Source: Leishmania martiniquensis
Lineage: Eukaryota; Euglenozoa; Kinetoplastea; Trypanosomatida; Trypanosomatidae
Reading direction: 5' to 3'
DNA length: 64,000 bases
NCBI RefSeq assembly: GCF_017916325.1
Contig: NC_090157.1
Location: 499,001 to 563,000 of the forward strand
Of this stretch, positions 26,286 to 37,099 are shown one piece after another (the first letter of the stretch is position 1; each line of letters opens with the position of its first letter). The notes below the pieces were generated by a model, which saw nothing but the letters and a program-made list of their open reading frames with translations, searched no databases and was not told the origin of the DNA. Position numbers and translations under genes: made by a program.

Positions 26286-29201
26286 TCACTTTTTGTAAAT
26301 CACCTTTGCGTGCTCGTTCGTGACGACGCGGAACTGCGCCGGCAGCGCCTCCACAAGGCGCAAGACGCCGCCAAAGTACTCGTTCGCCGCCCGCTGCACA
26401 CCCATCGACGCCCACAACAGCAGTTGCGGCGCCTCGACCCCCGACTCGGGGATGAGCGTGCGCACGGCCTGGACAACTTCCTCGCGCGTCATGTGCTCCT
26501 CGTCGGCGAGCTCCTCCTCCAGCATTTGAAGCGCGTCCTCGTCCTCGCCGCTGCCGCTGCCGTCAAGTGCGGGAGCACTGGCGTCGGTGCTGCAGACGCC
26601 TCTGCGGACGCCGGCGGCGCCCCGGGTCGCCCTGTGAGCTGGCTGCTTCACTTTGCGAATGGAATACACCCCTGGCGACGTCTCCGTGCACGCAAACAGC
26701 TTGGGGAACAGCTGCACAATCGTCACCAGGCGCGGCGGTAAGACGGATCGCATTGCCGGGCTTGAGCAGTCCACCAGGTACGCGGCGGTGCACGGCTCAC
26801 CCTCAGGCATGACATAATGGAAGACCTGTGCCAGCTCTTTTGGGCTGTGGTACGGGTTCTCCTCATAGATGGGGGCGACAGCTGTCACGTCATCGGCGGC
26901 CGGCTCTTCCTCTCGCTGCGCCAATGGATTCGACGGGTCGGCGCGGCACACAAAGTACCGACCCACACGGAAGATTGCCGGGTGGCGACTCAGGATCGTC
27001 TGCATTCCTGCATATCCGCCTACCATCTCTTGCTCCCTCAGAGAAAGCCGCACGTAGACGTACTCGGGTCGATCCCACGCAGCACACAAGACGTTGCAGA
27101 GAATCAAAATAGCCCGGACGTCTTGTGGGTACCTCTCGAGGTCTGCCACAAAGTCACTTAGCCAGCGCGTGCTATCGGCACCGGCGCGACGCCGGACCAG
27201 TGGTGTGTCACTGTAGCGTGACGTGAGCACCTCGAAGTCCTGCGGAAAGCGCCGCACAAAGGTCATGAGCATCGACTCCGTAAGGTTCTTCTTGACGTAG
27301 CGCTGCATGGTGAGCGAGAGCGGCGCAAAGTACGTGGGGCACACCCGGTACACGAACTTCGTGACGGCGCGGTCGAAGACGCTCTCCGTCGGCCGCAAAG
27401 GGGCCCCGTCTACGCCGAGTGGTACGAGGCTGTTCGCCTCCCCAGTCGCCAGCTGCAGCTCCAACACCTCCCATGCCTCCTCCTTCGTCATACCGTGCGC
27501 CTCCGGATGGAGGACAATGCTGCGCCGAATCTCCACCGTTCCGTTCATGTCCCGCAATTCGAAGTAGAACGGCTGCCGGCGGAACCACACCAGGGTCGAT
27601 GAAGTGCGGATGTGCCTCTTCCGTACCTCAGGCGGGAGGTTGAGGTTGCCCAAAGAGCCCCAGTTCACGGGCACGTACTTGAGGACCTCGTACACGTCCT
27701 TCTTGGTCGGCACCACGCCCTCCGACCCCCAGCCGCCGAAGCTATTCGCGCTTGTCGCGACCGTCACGCGCGGTTGCACGTAGCGAAAGCGCGGCGGCGA
27801 CGCATCTGCCGGGTAGCGCAGCGCGACGAACGTGGCTGGGTGGCGAGCAGTGCCCTGCACCACCCATAGCGGCCTGGATGATACGCTCGGGTACCTGCTC
27901 GACACCTGCGCGCTTGGGTTTCCCGCGCCACCGACGGTGACAACGACGCCGCTGTTCGCCACAACAGACTCAAGCGTATCCATTCGGAGTCGCTTCAGGG
28001 TGTACCGCGCGGCCGGGGTCAGGGGAGGAGGAGCGTTTTCTTTCCCTGCATCATCGGCATTCTCGATCGCGCCCATCGAATCTGTGGCCTCGCAAAGAAT
28101 TGCGTTGTACATCGTGATGAGATGAGCGTACCGAGGCAGGCTGGGGGTGTGGGGATTATTCACTGAAGTTGCGCTTGCCACGCAGCGCTCGCGGCGCTGC
28201 TGCATAGCCGCATCCCAACTTCGAAGAACCCGCAGGAGCGCCTCTCGGATGATGGCCTCTCTTTCAGCGCTGTCGAGCGCCTCGGCTGCTTCGCTTGCGT
28301 CATCCGAAGAGCCCGACCTCGGTGCCAGTTTTGTAACCGTTGAAGCAGCACCGGTCACGCGGGAGCTTGAAGATGCCGCATGAGTGAGCTGCGAGGACTG
28401 CCTCTTCGTTGCCGACACGCTGTCCACGCCCCCGCCTGCCCGGAGCAGCCACGCCGCAGGGACAGTCACGCGAACGTGCAGAAGGCCATTGTAAAGTGCC
28501 GGATGGGCGGCCTCGCTTCGGCTTGCAGAGGTCGCGGCTTCTGGGCACGTGCGCAGCGACTCGAGCTCGATCACCTCCCCGCGCTCGTTCACCAGTTGCA
28601 GCAACTCGGAGTTCGTGATCCATTCCAGCGCGTCCAGCTGCCGCCGAAACATGTCGTCACGGGTGTGGGGCGACATCTTCTTCACGAAATCCTTTATGGA
28701 CATGTACGGGCACGACGTACTCGTGGCTGACGTCCCAGTCGTCTCTGCCGGCGTCGTCCCTTTACCAGCTTCATGCCTCGCCACGGTGAGCGCGGCAAGC
28801 CGTTCTGCTATCGGATAGGCGAAAAAGATGCGCTCAAGCTCTTCTGCGGTGGCCGCAGGCGGGCGGGCACCGTCACCGTCAGTGAGGGTGGTGGTGGTGG
28901 TGGTGCCGGTGCCGTAGCGTCGCTGCTGCGCTTGAATAGAAGAGAGGGAAGTGAAGGTAGTGCCATCGCAGTGTGGCCGCGCGCAGATACGCTGGAAGAC
29001 TGGTGGCGGTGCGCCGACTGACGGGGTGCTGTATGCACTTCGGCCTAGAAGGAAAGCAGCGGCCGCCACTGGTGCGGGTGCCCCAATCCACAGGTGACGG
29101 CGGTGCTCGAGGAAGGGGGCCTCCACTGCCGTGCAGTAAGAGGCAGCTGCCGCGGCCGCCTCGCGACGGGACGGCACCGTCGACCACGCACTCAGCCGCA
29201 T
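26286..29201 (-). CDS. Putative mitochondrial protein of unknown function (971 aa)
   Basis: Last gene of the leftward unit. The frame opens from a GTG near 29603, but the first ATG is at 29201. From there the N-terminus (MRLSAWSTVPSRREAAAAAA) is Arg/Ser/Ala-rich without early acidic residues, which fits a mitochondrial targeting peptide. After about 150 disordered residues come several folded segments separated by Ser/Ala-rich linkers. At least three contain alternating helix and strand sequence that ends in a phrase of the type 'P..F.V.....V' (for example RHPAIFRVGRYFVC and LFPKLFACTETSPGVYSIRK). These look like repeated winged-helix-like units, but this is a visual impression. Kinetoplastids have many such proteins in mitochondrial RNA processing and ribosome assembly; assignment to one is not possible here. 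An acidic stretch precedes the C-terminal segment. Confidence 0.82.
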   Translation of the reverse strand: MRLSAWSTVPSRREAAAAAASYCTAVEAPFLEHRRHLWIGAPAPVAAAAFLLGRSAYSTPSVGAPPPVFQRICARPHCDGTTFTSLSSIQAQQRRYGTGTTTTTTLTDGDGARPPAATAEELERIFFAYPIAERLAALTVARHEAGKGTTPAETTGTSATSTSCPYMSIKDFVKKMSPHTRDDMFRRQLDALEWITNSELLQLVNERGEVIELESLRTCPEAATSASRSEAAHPALYNGLLHVRVTVPAAWLLRAGGGVDSVSATKRQSSQLTHAASSSSRVTGAASTVTKLAPRSGSSDDASEAAEALDSAEREAIIREALLRVLRSWDAAMQQRRERCVASATSVNNPHTPSLPRYAHLITMYNAILCEATDSMGAIENADDAGKENAPPPLTPAARYTLKRLRMDTLESVVANSGVVVTVGGAGNPSAQVSSRYPSVSSRPLWVVQGTARHPATFVALRYPADASPPRFRYVQPRVTVATSANSFGGWGSEGVVPTKKDVYEVLKYVPVNWGSLGNLNLPPEVRKRHIRTSSTLVWFRRQPFYFELRDMNGTVEIRRSIVLHPEAHGMTKEEAWEVLELQLATGEANSLVPLGVDGAPLRPTESVFDRAVTKFVYRVCPTYFAPLSLTMQRYVKKNLTESMLMTFVRRFPQDFEVLTSRYSDTPLVRRRAGADSTRWLSDFVADLERYPQDVRAILILCNVLCAAWDRPEYVYVRLSLREQEMVGGYAGMQTILSRHPAIFRVGRYFVCRADPSNPLAQREEEPAADDVTAVAPIYEENPYHSPKELAQVFHYVMPEGEPCTAAYLVDCSSPAMRSVLPPRLVTIVQLFPKLFACTETSPGVYSIRKVKQPAHRATRGAAGVRRGVCSTDASAPALDGSGSGEDEDALQMLEEELADEEHMTREEVVQAVRTLIPESGVEAPQLLLWASMGVQRAANEYFGGVLRLVEALPAQFRVVTNEHAKVIYKK

Positions 29202-30369
29202 ACGCACCACACTCCGCGAGCCACGTCTGTCCACTCTCGCTTTCTCGACTCGGTACCCGCCGTGACGTGGAATCGGTGGCTTGAGGAATTCAAACGTGTG
29301 TGCGCTTATAGAGAAATACGTGATCCCGTGAGGAGTGCTGTGCCACTCTGGTTCTCTGCGGTGGCGATTAGGGAGGGAGGGAAAGAGGTTGGTGCGCGGG
29401 TGCGAAGATATACTGGGAAGGCTAAGGGCGTGGAGTGGGAGACGACTCCACACCCTCTGTGATCTCTTAGAGGCGGAGACGCAGCGAAGATGAAAGAGAG
29501 CACGACTGCCACGCGGAGAAGGGGACAGGTGTTTGGTGGAGCGCAACGGAGAGAGTGAAGAGAACGCATAACGATGCTGAAATGGATTCTCTACGGCGGC
29601 CACAAGTGCGAGCTTGCGTGCGTCGAGACGGAAGTAGTCCTCGGGACGAGGTAGTGCTAGTCAACGACACTCTTATGCACCCACCTCGGCTCATTCCGCC
29701 AGCAATGGCAGTCACAAGACCTCAAGCGGAAGGGCACATACATCGCCATCATCGCTGCGCGTCCCAGCACGTCGGGCGCCAACGAGAAGCAACGGTGCAC
29801 TTGCGCACACCCACAGATGTGCAAGCAGGCAAGTCTGAGAAAAAATGGAGGAAGAAGAAAAAGTGTGTGTGTGAATCTGTACGCGCTTAACGTAACAAAC
29901 AGGGGCCAAAGGGAAGAAAGGGCACGGAGTGAAGTAGGGGATGGGGAATAGAGGAGCCGCACACGCCGAACACACAAGTGCGCACGTCGGTATGTGAAAG
30001 AACTGGAAACAAGCCTACTCGGGACAGAGGAAGAGAGTGCAAGCAACAACAGGAGAGGAGGTGGGGCATTCAGAGCCCGAAAACGCAGAGGAGTAACGTA
30101 CACACACACACGTGCATCCGAATAAGAGCCAAACAAGGAGAGGGACCGGGCATATACGGCTGTGTGTGGGGGGTTCGCACGTGAGCAGCATGGGCACTGA
30201 GGGGGACAAGCGGAAGGGGGAGGGGGCAGCGGTCTTCGAGGTTGGCGACGTTGGTTGCAGGGTGCACGTGCGCGCCCCCATCCGCCAAAGAGAGATACTT
30301 CTTCGCTGAGCCTTGGTCACCAGCGTCAGCCTCCCTCCCCCTCCCTTGATATGGACAGCACGTGAATGT
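29202..30369. other. Intergenic region (3' UTR of mtIF2, 5' UTR of the 971-aa gene)
   Basis: No gene seen. On the minus strand, a pyrimidine tract (about 29362-29385) followed by an AG at 29356-29357 is a plausible splice acceptor for the downstream gene. Confidence 0.7.
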
Positions 30370-32928
30370 TTACTTGGGCAAGTCCTTGAGCCTTTCGTGC
30401 AGCTCCGCGCCGTTTCCGGTCGGCCCCGCCGCCGCCGACCCCGCATCCTCCAGGCGCGCCTGCGCCTCGGCTGTCTCACGCAGAATCCTCTCACGCTTCT
30501 CGGCTGCCTCGTACTCCTCGGCGACGTCGCGGCTCTCCTCGTACTCTTCTACCTGCTCCAGAACGTCCCCGACGCGAAAGCTGAAGTCGTCGTACAGCAC
30601 GACGCCGCATTCGAGGCCTGTCTCTACCGCCGGCACAAGATCTTTAAAGCGGCGCAGCTCCTTCAGCTGGCCCTCGTAGACAATCTCTTGTGCCTGGCCG
30701 TCAGCCGCAGCAGCGGCGGCGGTGTCGCCCCTGGGCCGGCTGGGCTTGAGGTGGCCAGCCGCAGCAGCCGCTGCTGCCAGCCTCGTCTTCAAGTTCTGCG
30801 GTCGTCGCAATACGCGAAAGGTGGGATGAGCAGCGTCGAGGGTGCCCTTCGTGACCTTCATACCCCCCGCATTACCTGTGCGACCTGCCTGGGAGGCCTT
30901 GAAGGTCTGCAGGCACTCTGCCGCCGCCATGATGCGCGTCTTCTTCACCTTGGGCAGCGAGTCGACGAGCACCTGCTTCAATTCATCGATGCCGTGGTAC
31001 AGCACGTTGAACCGCAGCACCCGCACATTGTTCGGCACGTCCAATGAGAAGGAGTCCTTGCAGTCGCCAAAGAGCAGGACGCATCCGGGCTGGCCAGCCG
31101 ATCCCGTCAGGATTAGGTCCGCATCCTTCAACCCGCCAACCTCGGTGACGCGAATGTCAAGCGAGACGCCCTCGAGTCGGGGAAGCTCGTAAATTGTCTT
31201 CAACAGCGCCTGCAGCATCCCGAAGGTGGCCGCCTTGCACGATAAGATGAAGGCCTGGGTGCTGTAGGCACGCACGATGTTGTTGTCCGGCTTCCTGCCG
31301 TGGATGAGGCCCTGTCGCTCTTGGTTCAGAATCTGCAAGTAGTTCTCACGGTTGCCCTCGACGGTGTACACGTCACGCATGAAATAGCTGAACTTTTCGC
31401 CGTGCGCCTCGCTGCTCACCTGCATCATCACCGACCCTGGCTTCGGCGGCACACGGAAGCCATGAAGCACAACCGGCATTGACGGCCTCGCCTCTCCGAG
31501 CGTGGCGCCGTGGTCGTCCAGGACCCGCTTCACCGTCCCGTACACTGTGCCCGTGGCAAAAACCTGTCCTGGCCTCACAGTGCCGCAGCGCACAACCGCC
31601 GCCACCTCGCTAACGCCCAAGTTGCGCGACTCGAGGACGTACAGCTCGGCGCGAGATGGGGTGGGTGTGGCCACCTCGCACAGCTCCGCCTGCAGGTGTA
31701 GCGCCTCCAGCAGCTCCGGGATGCCGCGCCCATCTTTGGCGCAGACCTTAACGAGCTGCACGTCGCCGCCCTTCTCCTCTAGTTCCACCCCGTTTGCCGC
31801 CAGCTGATCCTTCACATAGTCGCAGTCTGGCTGCCGGTCGATCTTGGTCACAGCCACCACCATCGGCGTGCCTTTCCGCTGTGCAAGCTCGATGACCTCG
31901 CGCGTTTGCGGCTGCACCCCGTCCACTGCGGAGACGATGAGGACGATCATGTCGTTCGTCGTGGCGCCCACCTCCCTCATCGCCGTGAATGCGGCGTGGC
32001 CGGGCGTGTCGATGAAAGTGATGCACTTTCCGTCAGGCGTCCTCACCTGAAACGCGCCAACGCTCTGCGTGATGCCGCCCGCCTCACCCGCTGCCACGTT
32101 CGTGTGGCGCAGGTGATCCAGCAGCGTCGTCTTGCCATGATCGACGTGACCCATGATGGACACAATGGGCGGCCGTGGCACGTATTCGATCTTCGCCGCT
32201 GTGTGCTTGATGTCATACTCACGGATCATCCCAGCACGATGCAGGCCGGTAGCGACGCTCATCGGGTCGTGCAGATTGGACGGTGTCGTGAAAAACTCAC
32301 GGAGGGGGTGGTCCTCGAGCGCCTTGGCTTGGTCCGCCCCAGGCTTCTGCCGTGTCCGCTGCAGTGGCTGCCGCTTCATCTTCTCCCGCCGCCGCACGAA
32401 CTTCGACGCTCGTGGGTCGTCGCTGCCGACCCAGAGCGGGCCGGACCGCGTGGGGATGTAGATGGCCTCCTTTGCGAACTCAACCCAGTCGAATACCTCA
32501 CCGAGCCCCATCTCGCGTCGGTCCTTCTGGATGGTCGCCTTCACAAAGTGCGGCATCGTCTCCGCATTTAGCCGACGCATGTTGCCCTCCGACGAGAAGC
32601 GCGGGTCCACCTGGCCGTCCTGCCACTGAAGCGATGGTCGTACGCGGCTGCTCTGCGACTGGTGGCGGAGGGCCGTACGCAGCGCAGATGCCGTCATTGC
32701 AGCCGTCGGCACGCTGCTGCTGCAGGCAGCACCCCTCCTGCTGAGCAGAAGGTGGAACCCTACGAAGGAGGGCAGCCCTGACGGTGCTACCAAGGTCAGT
32801 CGAGAGTGTGTTCGCAGGCCAGCACCACTGCCCACAGCGGCAGCAGCGGTCGCAGCGGCGGCGGAGAGGTAGTACGCGGCGGTCACCTCGCTGGTGAGCT
32901 GGTGAGAAAGGGAAGCACTACGCCACAT
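30370..32928 (-). CDS. MTIF2: Mitochondrial translation initiation factor IF-2
   Basis: An 852-aa translational GTPase of the bacterial IF-2 type, expected to bring initiator tRNA to the mitochondrial small ribosomal subunit. The G domain carries G1 GHVDHGKT (260-267), the switch I motif GGITQ, G3 DTPGH, G4 as TKID where bacteria have NKID, and a G5-like CAKDG. It is followed by IF-2 domains II to IV, ending with the typical VGDVLEQVEEYEE-type segment and an acidic/basic helical tail. The N-terminus (MWRSASLSHQ) is basic and Ser/Ala-rich, suiting mitochondrial import. Open frame continues upstream to 33483, but the ATG at 32928 sits 10 bases after a strong splice acceptor, so it is preferred. 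An inserted Ala-rich stretch lies near residues 735-775. Confidence 0.95.
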   Translation of the reverse strand: MWRSASLSHQLTSEVTAAYYLSAAAATAAAAVGSGAGLRTHSRLTLVAPSGLPSFVGFHLLLSRRGAACSSSVPTAAMTASALRTALRHQSQSSRVRPSLQWQDGQVDPRFSSEGNMRRLNAETMPHFVKATIQKDRREMGLGEVFDWVEFAKEAIYIPTRSGPLWVGSDDPRASKFVRRREKMKRQPLQRTRQKPGADQAKALEDHPLREFFTTPSNLHDPMSVATGLHRAGMIREYDIKHTAAKIEYVPRPPIVSIMGHVDHGKTTLLDHLRHTNVAAGEAGGITQSVGAFQVRTPDGKCITFIDTPGHAAFTAMREVGATTNDMIVLIVSAVDGVQPQTREVIELAQRKGTPMVVAVTKIDRQPDCDYVKDQLAANGVELEEKGGDVQLVKVCAKDGRGIPELLEALHLQAELCEVATPTPSRAELYVLESRNLGVSEVAAVVRCGTVRPGQVFATGTVYGTVKRVLDDHGATLGEARPSMPVVLHGFRVPPKPGSVMMQVSSEAHGEKFSYFMRDVYTVEGNRENYLQILNQERQGLIHGRKPDNNIVRAYSTQAFILSCKAATFGMLQALLKTIYELPRLEGVSLDIRVTEVGGLKDADLILTGSAGQPGCVLLFGDCKDSFSLDVPNNVRVLRFNVLYHGIDELKQVLVDSLPKVKKTRIMAAAECLQTFKASQAGRTGNAGGMKVTKGTLDAAHPTFRVLRRPQNLKTRLAAAAAAAGHLKPSRPRGDTAAAAAADGQAQEIVYEGQLKELRRFKDLVPAVETGLECGVVLYDDFSFRVGDVLEQVEEYEESRDVAEEYEAAEKRERILRETAEAQARLEDAGSAAAGPTGNGAELHERLKDLPK

Positions 32929-32938
32929 TTTGATGCAA

Positions 32939-32940
32939 CT
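32939..32940 (-). promoter_or_regulatory. Candidate spliced-leader acceptor AG
   Basis: On the minus strand a long pyrimidine tract (about 32943-32990, with T runs and CCTCCTCCTCTCC) ends in CCATCAG, leaving a 10-base 5' UTR before the mtIF2 ATG. Confidence 0.6.
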
Positions 32941-34061
32941 GATGGAGAGGAGGAGGGGGGTGGTCGAGAGAGCAATAAAAAGAGTCCACCGCCACTGTCG
33001 CGAGGGGAACGGCGATGGAGCAGCTCTACCCGGCGGAGAGTCACGCAGAGAGGTGAGCAAGAGGGACCGATACACGCACAAGTAGCGAGGCAGAGTGCGG
33101 GTGCTACCAAAGCACTCGAGACGAGTCCGCACAGAGAGGAAGAGAAACGGGGCGCCCACACACTCACACACACAGAGAGAGGGACACACATGTGCGTGCG
33201 CTTCCCGTACTCTTTGCCTCGTGTCTATGGCGCGTGTGTGTACTCGGCCCCACCAATGGCACCGTAAGTGTTGCTGTTGCCCTGGCATGACAAGGAAGTC
33301 CGTGAAAGACATGCCCCAGTACCCGCAGAGAGGAGAGGGGGGAGGGAGGGAGATGGTCCATACCTCCGCCTCAAAGGTAGAGGCGACAGGCCGCCGGCGC
33401 GCAGGAAGAGTCAGACGTGGGCGTGAGGCGCCAACATGAACAGCGCCGTGATACACGTGATATGCAGGCATGCATCGAAGCACGAGAGCCGTGAAGGAGA
33501 CCTTGTGAACGATTGCGGGTGCAACCCGGCCACGTGCACCAGTCGATGAGTTCGGAGTCGCTCATAGCTTCTCCACCACAAAGACCCTTGGTGCATTTTG
33601 ATTTCACCCGTTTATTATTTTTTCGGAGGGGGGAGGGCACACGCTCCCTCTTGTCAGCGATACGTCGGCGTGCGCATGAGCGCCACCCGTCGGGGACGAT
33701 ACGTGAGCGGCGAAGCAGGTAAATGCTGCGCAACGCCGCCTCAAAGAGGAATCTGCCCAGGAAGAGTTCATCCTGGCGCAAGGGGTCGTGCGCCGGAAAC
33801 TACTGCCTGTCACCTACGACTGGTACGCTCGGCCGGAGACACAGACACGCTCCCCGCCCCCTCGCTCACCACCCCTCGACCTCCTTTCCACCGCTCTCTA
33901 TTTGAGCACGGCCCTTCGCTCCGTTAGCACGCTTAAGTTCGTTTCAACGCGCAGTTTCGCATTGATTGTAACCGCTTTTCTATCGCACAGGCACACGAGC
34001 CCAGCCTCACATCGCTCCCCTCTCCCCTCCCTTGCCTTGCCCTGCCACTCAAGTCCATCTT

Positions 34062-34500
34062 GCGTGGTGCGCAGCAGCCCTGCACGCGCCTCGTTCAGCG
34101 GCGCACCCGTGTCGTCGCCTCAAACTCGGCTAGCATCCCTCCGCTATGCACGCGGCCACGCGCGGAGTCACTCGAAGCGGCTCAGGCGCCCCATGCCGGG
34201 GGGGGCACTGAAGGCCGGCCGAGACGCCCGAATCACGCCGACACTTTGCTCGCCATAGGGATGGTGCAGACGCGTTCACCAACACAGGTCCTTCCGACAC
34301 CACGCCGCTCACGACCTGCCCCGCCGGCATCCGTCTCGATGCGTCGCCCGAGCTTGCCTGCGTCGCTCGCACAGTGGCCCTGTGTCACCGACGCGGGTGG
34401 TCCAGCATGGAGCAGAGCGAGGGGGGAGGGGGCTGCGTTGGCTTCCCCAAGACAGGGTGGGGTACGGAGTCCCCGTGATATGGGGCACACACAGACGCAC
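34062..34500 (-). mobile_element. SIDER-like degenerate retroposon (left copy)
   Basis: Shares with 46318-46480 a block of about 150 bases, containing CCGGCATCCGTCTCGATGC, CCCTGTGTCACCGACGCGGG, a GAGGGGGGAGGGGG run and GGGTGGGGTACGGAG. Short interspersed degenerate retroposons of this kind sit in Leishmania 3' UTRs and can lower mRNA stability. This copy is in the 3' UTR of the WD40 gene ending at 34598. The outer limits are approximate; the orientation is inferred from the host transcript. Confidence 0.65.
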
Positions 34501-34597
34501 ACGCGTCATTGGGCCAGTTGACATACGCGACCGCAAATAATCTACCGGAAAGAGAGAAGTGTGTGGATAGATGCGCCTGCGATGCACCAGCGCAACA

Positions 34598-35923
34598 TCA
34601 CTGCGCGCCGCCAATCCGCTCTGTCTCGAACGGCAGGCGCCATACACGAATCTCCCCACGGTCTGTGCCGGTGGCAAGCAGAGTGAGGGAGGGTGACACC
34701 GCTGACGACATAACGAGGCCCTCGTGCAACTTCACCTGCCGAATCGGGGCCGTCGTGGCAAGGTTCCACTCGATGGCCGTGCTGTCGTCCGACACGGTCA
34801 ACAGCTTGCCCTCGCTCGTAAACTCAAGCCCGCGGACGTAGTCTTGGTGCCCAACGAACGTGCGTCCCCTCGCGCCGAATTCCCCGAGGCGAACCGCAAA
34901 GTCGACGCCAAAAACGCACTCGGAGCAGGCGGCGAGCAGCCAACAGCCGGTCCCCGCAGCCTCGGAGATGTGCATGGACCTTCGCCGGGAAGGCCCTGCG
35001 CTGCTACCAGTGACGCTCCCCGCCTCATCGCTCTCACTACTGTCCCCATCGCGCGCTTGCTGATACGCGCGAGCAACATCTGAGGAGGCGGCAGCAGCAC
35101 CTGCACATTCCTCTGCATCATCAGCCGCAGCAGTCGAACCTCTGCTGTTGATGCTCTCCGGCGGCGCCATAAGGCCACTGGGCACCACCACAACGTGGTT
35201 CACGGGGTTCTCGAACTCGTCAAGACTGGCGAGGAGGCGGTCCTCCATCAGCCCTGCTGACGTGCTGGTCATCTGCTGCGCGTGCCGCAACGACCACGAC
35301 CGCAGAGCGCAATCCTCCGAGGCAGTAATTAAGATAGATGTCGAGTTGGGTACGAGCACGATGTCGTTCACAGTGCTCGTCGACACACGAAACTTGTCCA
35401 CAAGTGTACCGACCTGCGGAACAGGAGCAGTGCCAGCAACCGTCGCGCTCTCGGCGCCGCTGTCGGGCGGGACGAGGGCGTGGACGTACACATGGCCGTC
35501 ATCGCAGGCGCTCACAACGCTCCAGCCGCCACTGCCGCTGCTACCCGCGTCCTCACAGCCGGCCGATGCGGTGGGCAGCCACAGCATTTTGTTCACGCCT
35601 TCCTGGAAGCCGCGTACGTTGCCTACGACACGATCTGGCCGGCGCAGATCCCAACAGCCGATGCTGCGATCGTCGGACGCCGTCAGCAACGTGTACGGAT
35701 GGTCAGGGTGAAACACGGCATGGTTTACAGGGCCCAGGTGGTGACCAGTCAGGTGCGCGGCTCGCTGCGAGGTCCCGGAACCGGCACGCAAGTCCCACAG
35801 CGCTGCTGTGTCATCACCAGAGGTGGAGCAGAGCAGGCCTCCCTCGTCAGTCGGGGCAGCGTGGGGAGAAAAGACGAGAGAGGTCACCACCTCTGTGTGC
35901 GCAGTACTGAGCTGCGCGAACAT
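34598..35923 (-). CDS. WD40-repeat protein (441 aa)
   Basis: A compact WD40 protein, mostly beta-propeller. Recognisable units begin at HTEVVTSLVFSP (about residue 8, ending ALWDLRAG), GHHLGPVNHAVFHPDH (ending GCWDLRRP), a VNKMLWLP unit, STVNDIVLVPNS (ending RSWSL), GHQDYVRGLEF (ending AIEWNL) and HEGLVMSSAVSPS (ending IRVWRLPF). One loop of about 75 Ser/Asp/Ala-rich residues interrupts the propeller near 240-310. Such proteins serve as platforms for complexes; no specific partner is evident. The first ATG (35923) follows a TC/CA-rich tract with AG sites on the minus strand. Longer open frame upstream (to 36508) is low complexity and not used. Confidence 0.88.
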   Translation of the reverse strand: MFAQLSTAHTEVVTSLVFSPHAAPTDEGGLLCSTSGDDTAALWDLRAGSGTSQRAAHLTGHHLGPVNHAVFHPDHPYTLLTASDDRSIGCWDLRRPDRVVGNVRGFQEGVNKMLWLPTASAGCEDAGSSGSGGWSVVSACDDGHVYVHALVPPDSGAESATVAGTAPVPQVGTLVDKFRVSTSTVNDIVLVPNSTSILITASEDCALRSWSLRHAQQMTSTSAGLMEDRLLASLDEFENPVNHVVVVPSGLMAPPESINSRGSTAAADDAEECAGAAAASSDVARAYQQARDGDSSESDEAGSVTGSSAGPSRRRSMHISEAAGTGCWLLAACSECVFGVDFAVRLGEFGARGRTFVGHQDYVRGLEFTSEGKLLTVSDDSTAIEWNLATTAPIRQVKLHEGLVMSSAVSPSLTLLATGTDRGEIRVWRLPFETERIGGAQ

Positions 35924-37099
35924 GCAAGCCGTGTGCCTGAAAACTGGGCGTGTGTCAGTGTGTGTGTGTAAGAGAGAGAGAGACACTGGAAGAATTGGCG
36001 AAGCAGCGGAACACAAGAGGAGGCGAGAGGCAGCTTGCGCATGTCTCCGGTGTCGAGGCAACAAACGATGATGATGAGACGCGCGTCGAGCTGCGCGGCT
36101 CTCAGATCGCATGCGTCCTCCCTCCCCTGCAGAGACACGGTACACACCTCTGTTCTCAGGTGCCCCTCCCCTCGTACAGCGCGGAGATGCGCTGGTGCAA
36201 GGGGCACCCGTTCTTTGAGAGGGGGGTGGGATGGGATGGGGTGGGGAGGAAAAGCAAAGACGACCATGAGCAGCAGCAGCAACAGTGGCCACGAAGTGCC
36301 CCACCTTCTCATAAGTATTCACGCATACATGAAGAAACGTCTGTCTGTCTGTAAGTGCGTATGCGTGTGCGTGTGCGCATACAAACAGATGGGCACGCAA
36401 GGCGCACACACTCTGGCGCCTGAGGGCCGCCCGCATCGACCAGGATGCGCGAGATGGAGCAAGCGACGCTGGAGTAACAAAGAGAGCGCAACTACGACGG
36501 GCACGCACGATTCATTCGCGGCGGTGGCGTACGCGCTCGTGGGAAACGATGCGTGCGTGCCCGCCCGCTGACGCGCCCCTTTCCGCCGTTCCTCGCCTCC
36601 ACCATGTCGGTGGCCTTTTTTCAAGATAAAGGTGCCGTTGAAGCAATAGCAGCGGTCGTAGCAGACGGCACGCGCTTGAGTGCTGGCGCGGCACGAACCT
36701 CAGGCCTAAACCGAAGCGAATCAAAAGAGGCCAAAGATATCGCCCGCAGAGAACACGCCCGCCATTGGTCGGTAAGACTCGTCAGCCCGGGCATGGATAT
36801 GCACGGGTGCTCAAGTAAGCCGGGCGGAAAGGGGCACAGAGAGAGAGAAACAGGCCGAAAGAAAATGTTTCTGAGCGACTGAAAGCTCAGAGGGAAGAGC
36901 GCAGTGCTGTGACCCGCCAGCGCCACCGCAGCGCACACGTCGAGGGGACAGCAGCGTGATTCCCTACAGATCCGCGTCCTGCCCCACCCCCGGCTGCCCT
37001 TTCACTACAGGCGCGCTGAGACACGCACCTTCACATGCAGGTTTGCCGGCGCCGTGAGACTGGTCCCCGATCCCCTGCCCCTCATGTGCAAGCCGCACT
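35924..37099. other. Intergenic region
   Basis: 5' UTR of the WD40 gene and 3' UTR of the next. A rightward open frame at about 36553-36882 has ordinary composition but lies antisense in a leftward unit without support. No gene called. Confidence 0.7.

Larger units (their letters stand above)
32929..34597. other. Intergenic region with SIDER-like element
   Basis: 5' UTR of mtIF2 and 3' UTR of the WD40 gene. Apart from the retroposon remnant at about 34062-34500, nothing gene-like is seen. Confidence 0.75.

Noticed and set aside
36553..36882. 109-aa rightward open frame inside the leftward unit
   Set aside because: It is on the opposite strand to all neighbours, without family motif or acceptor site.
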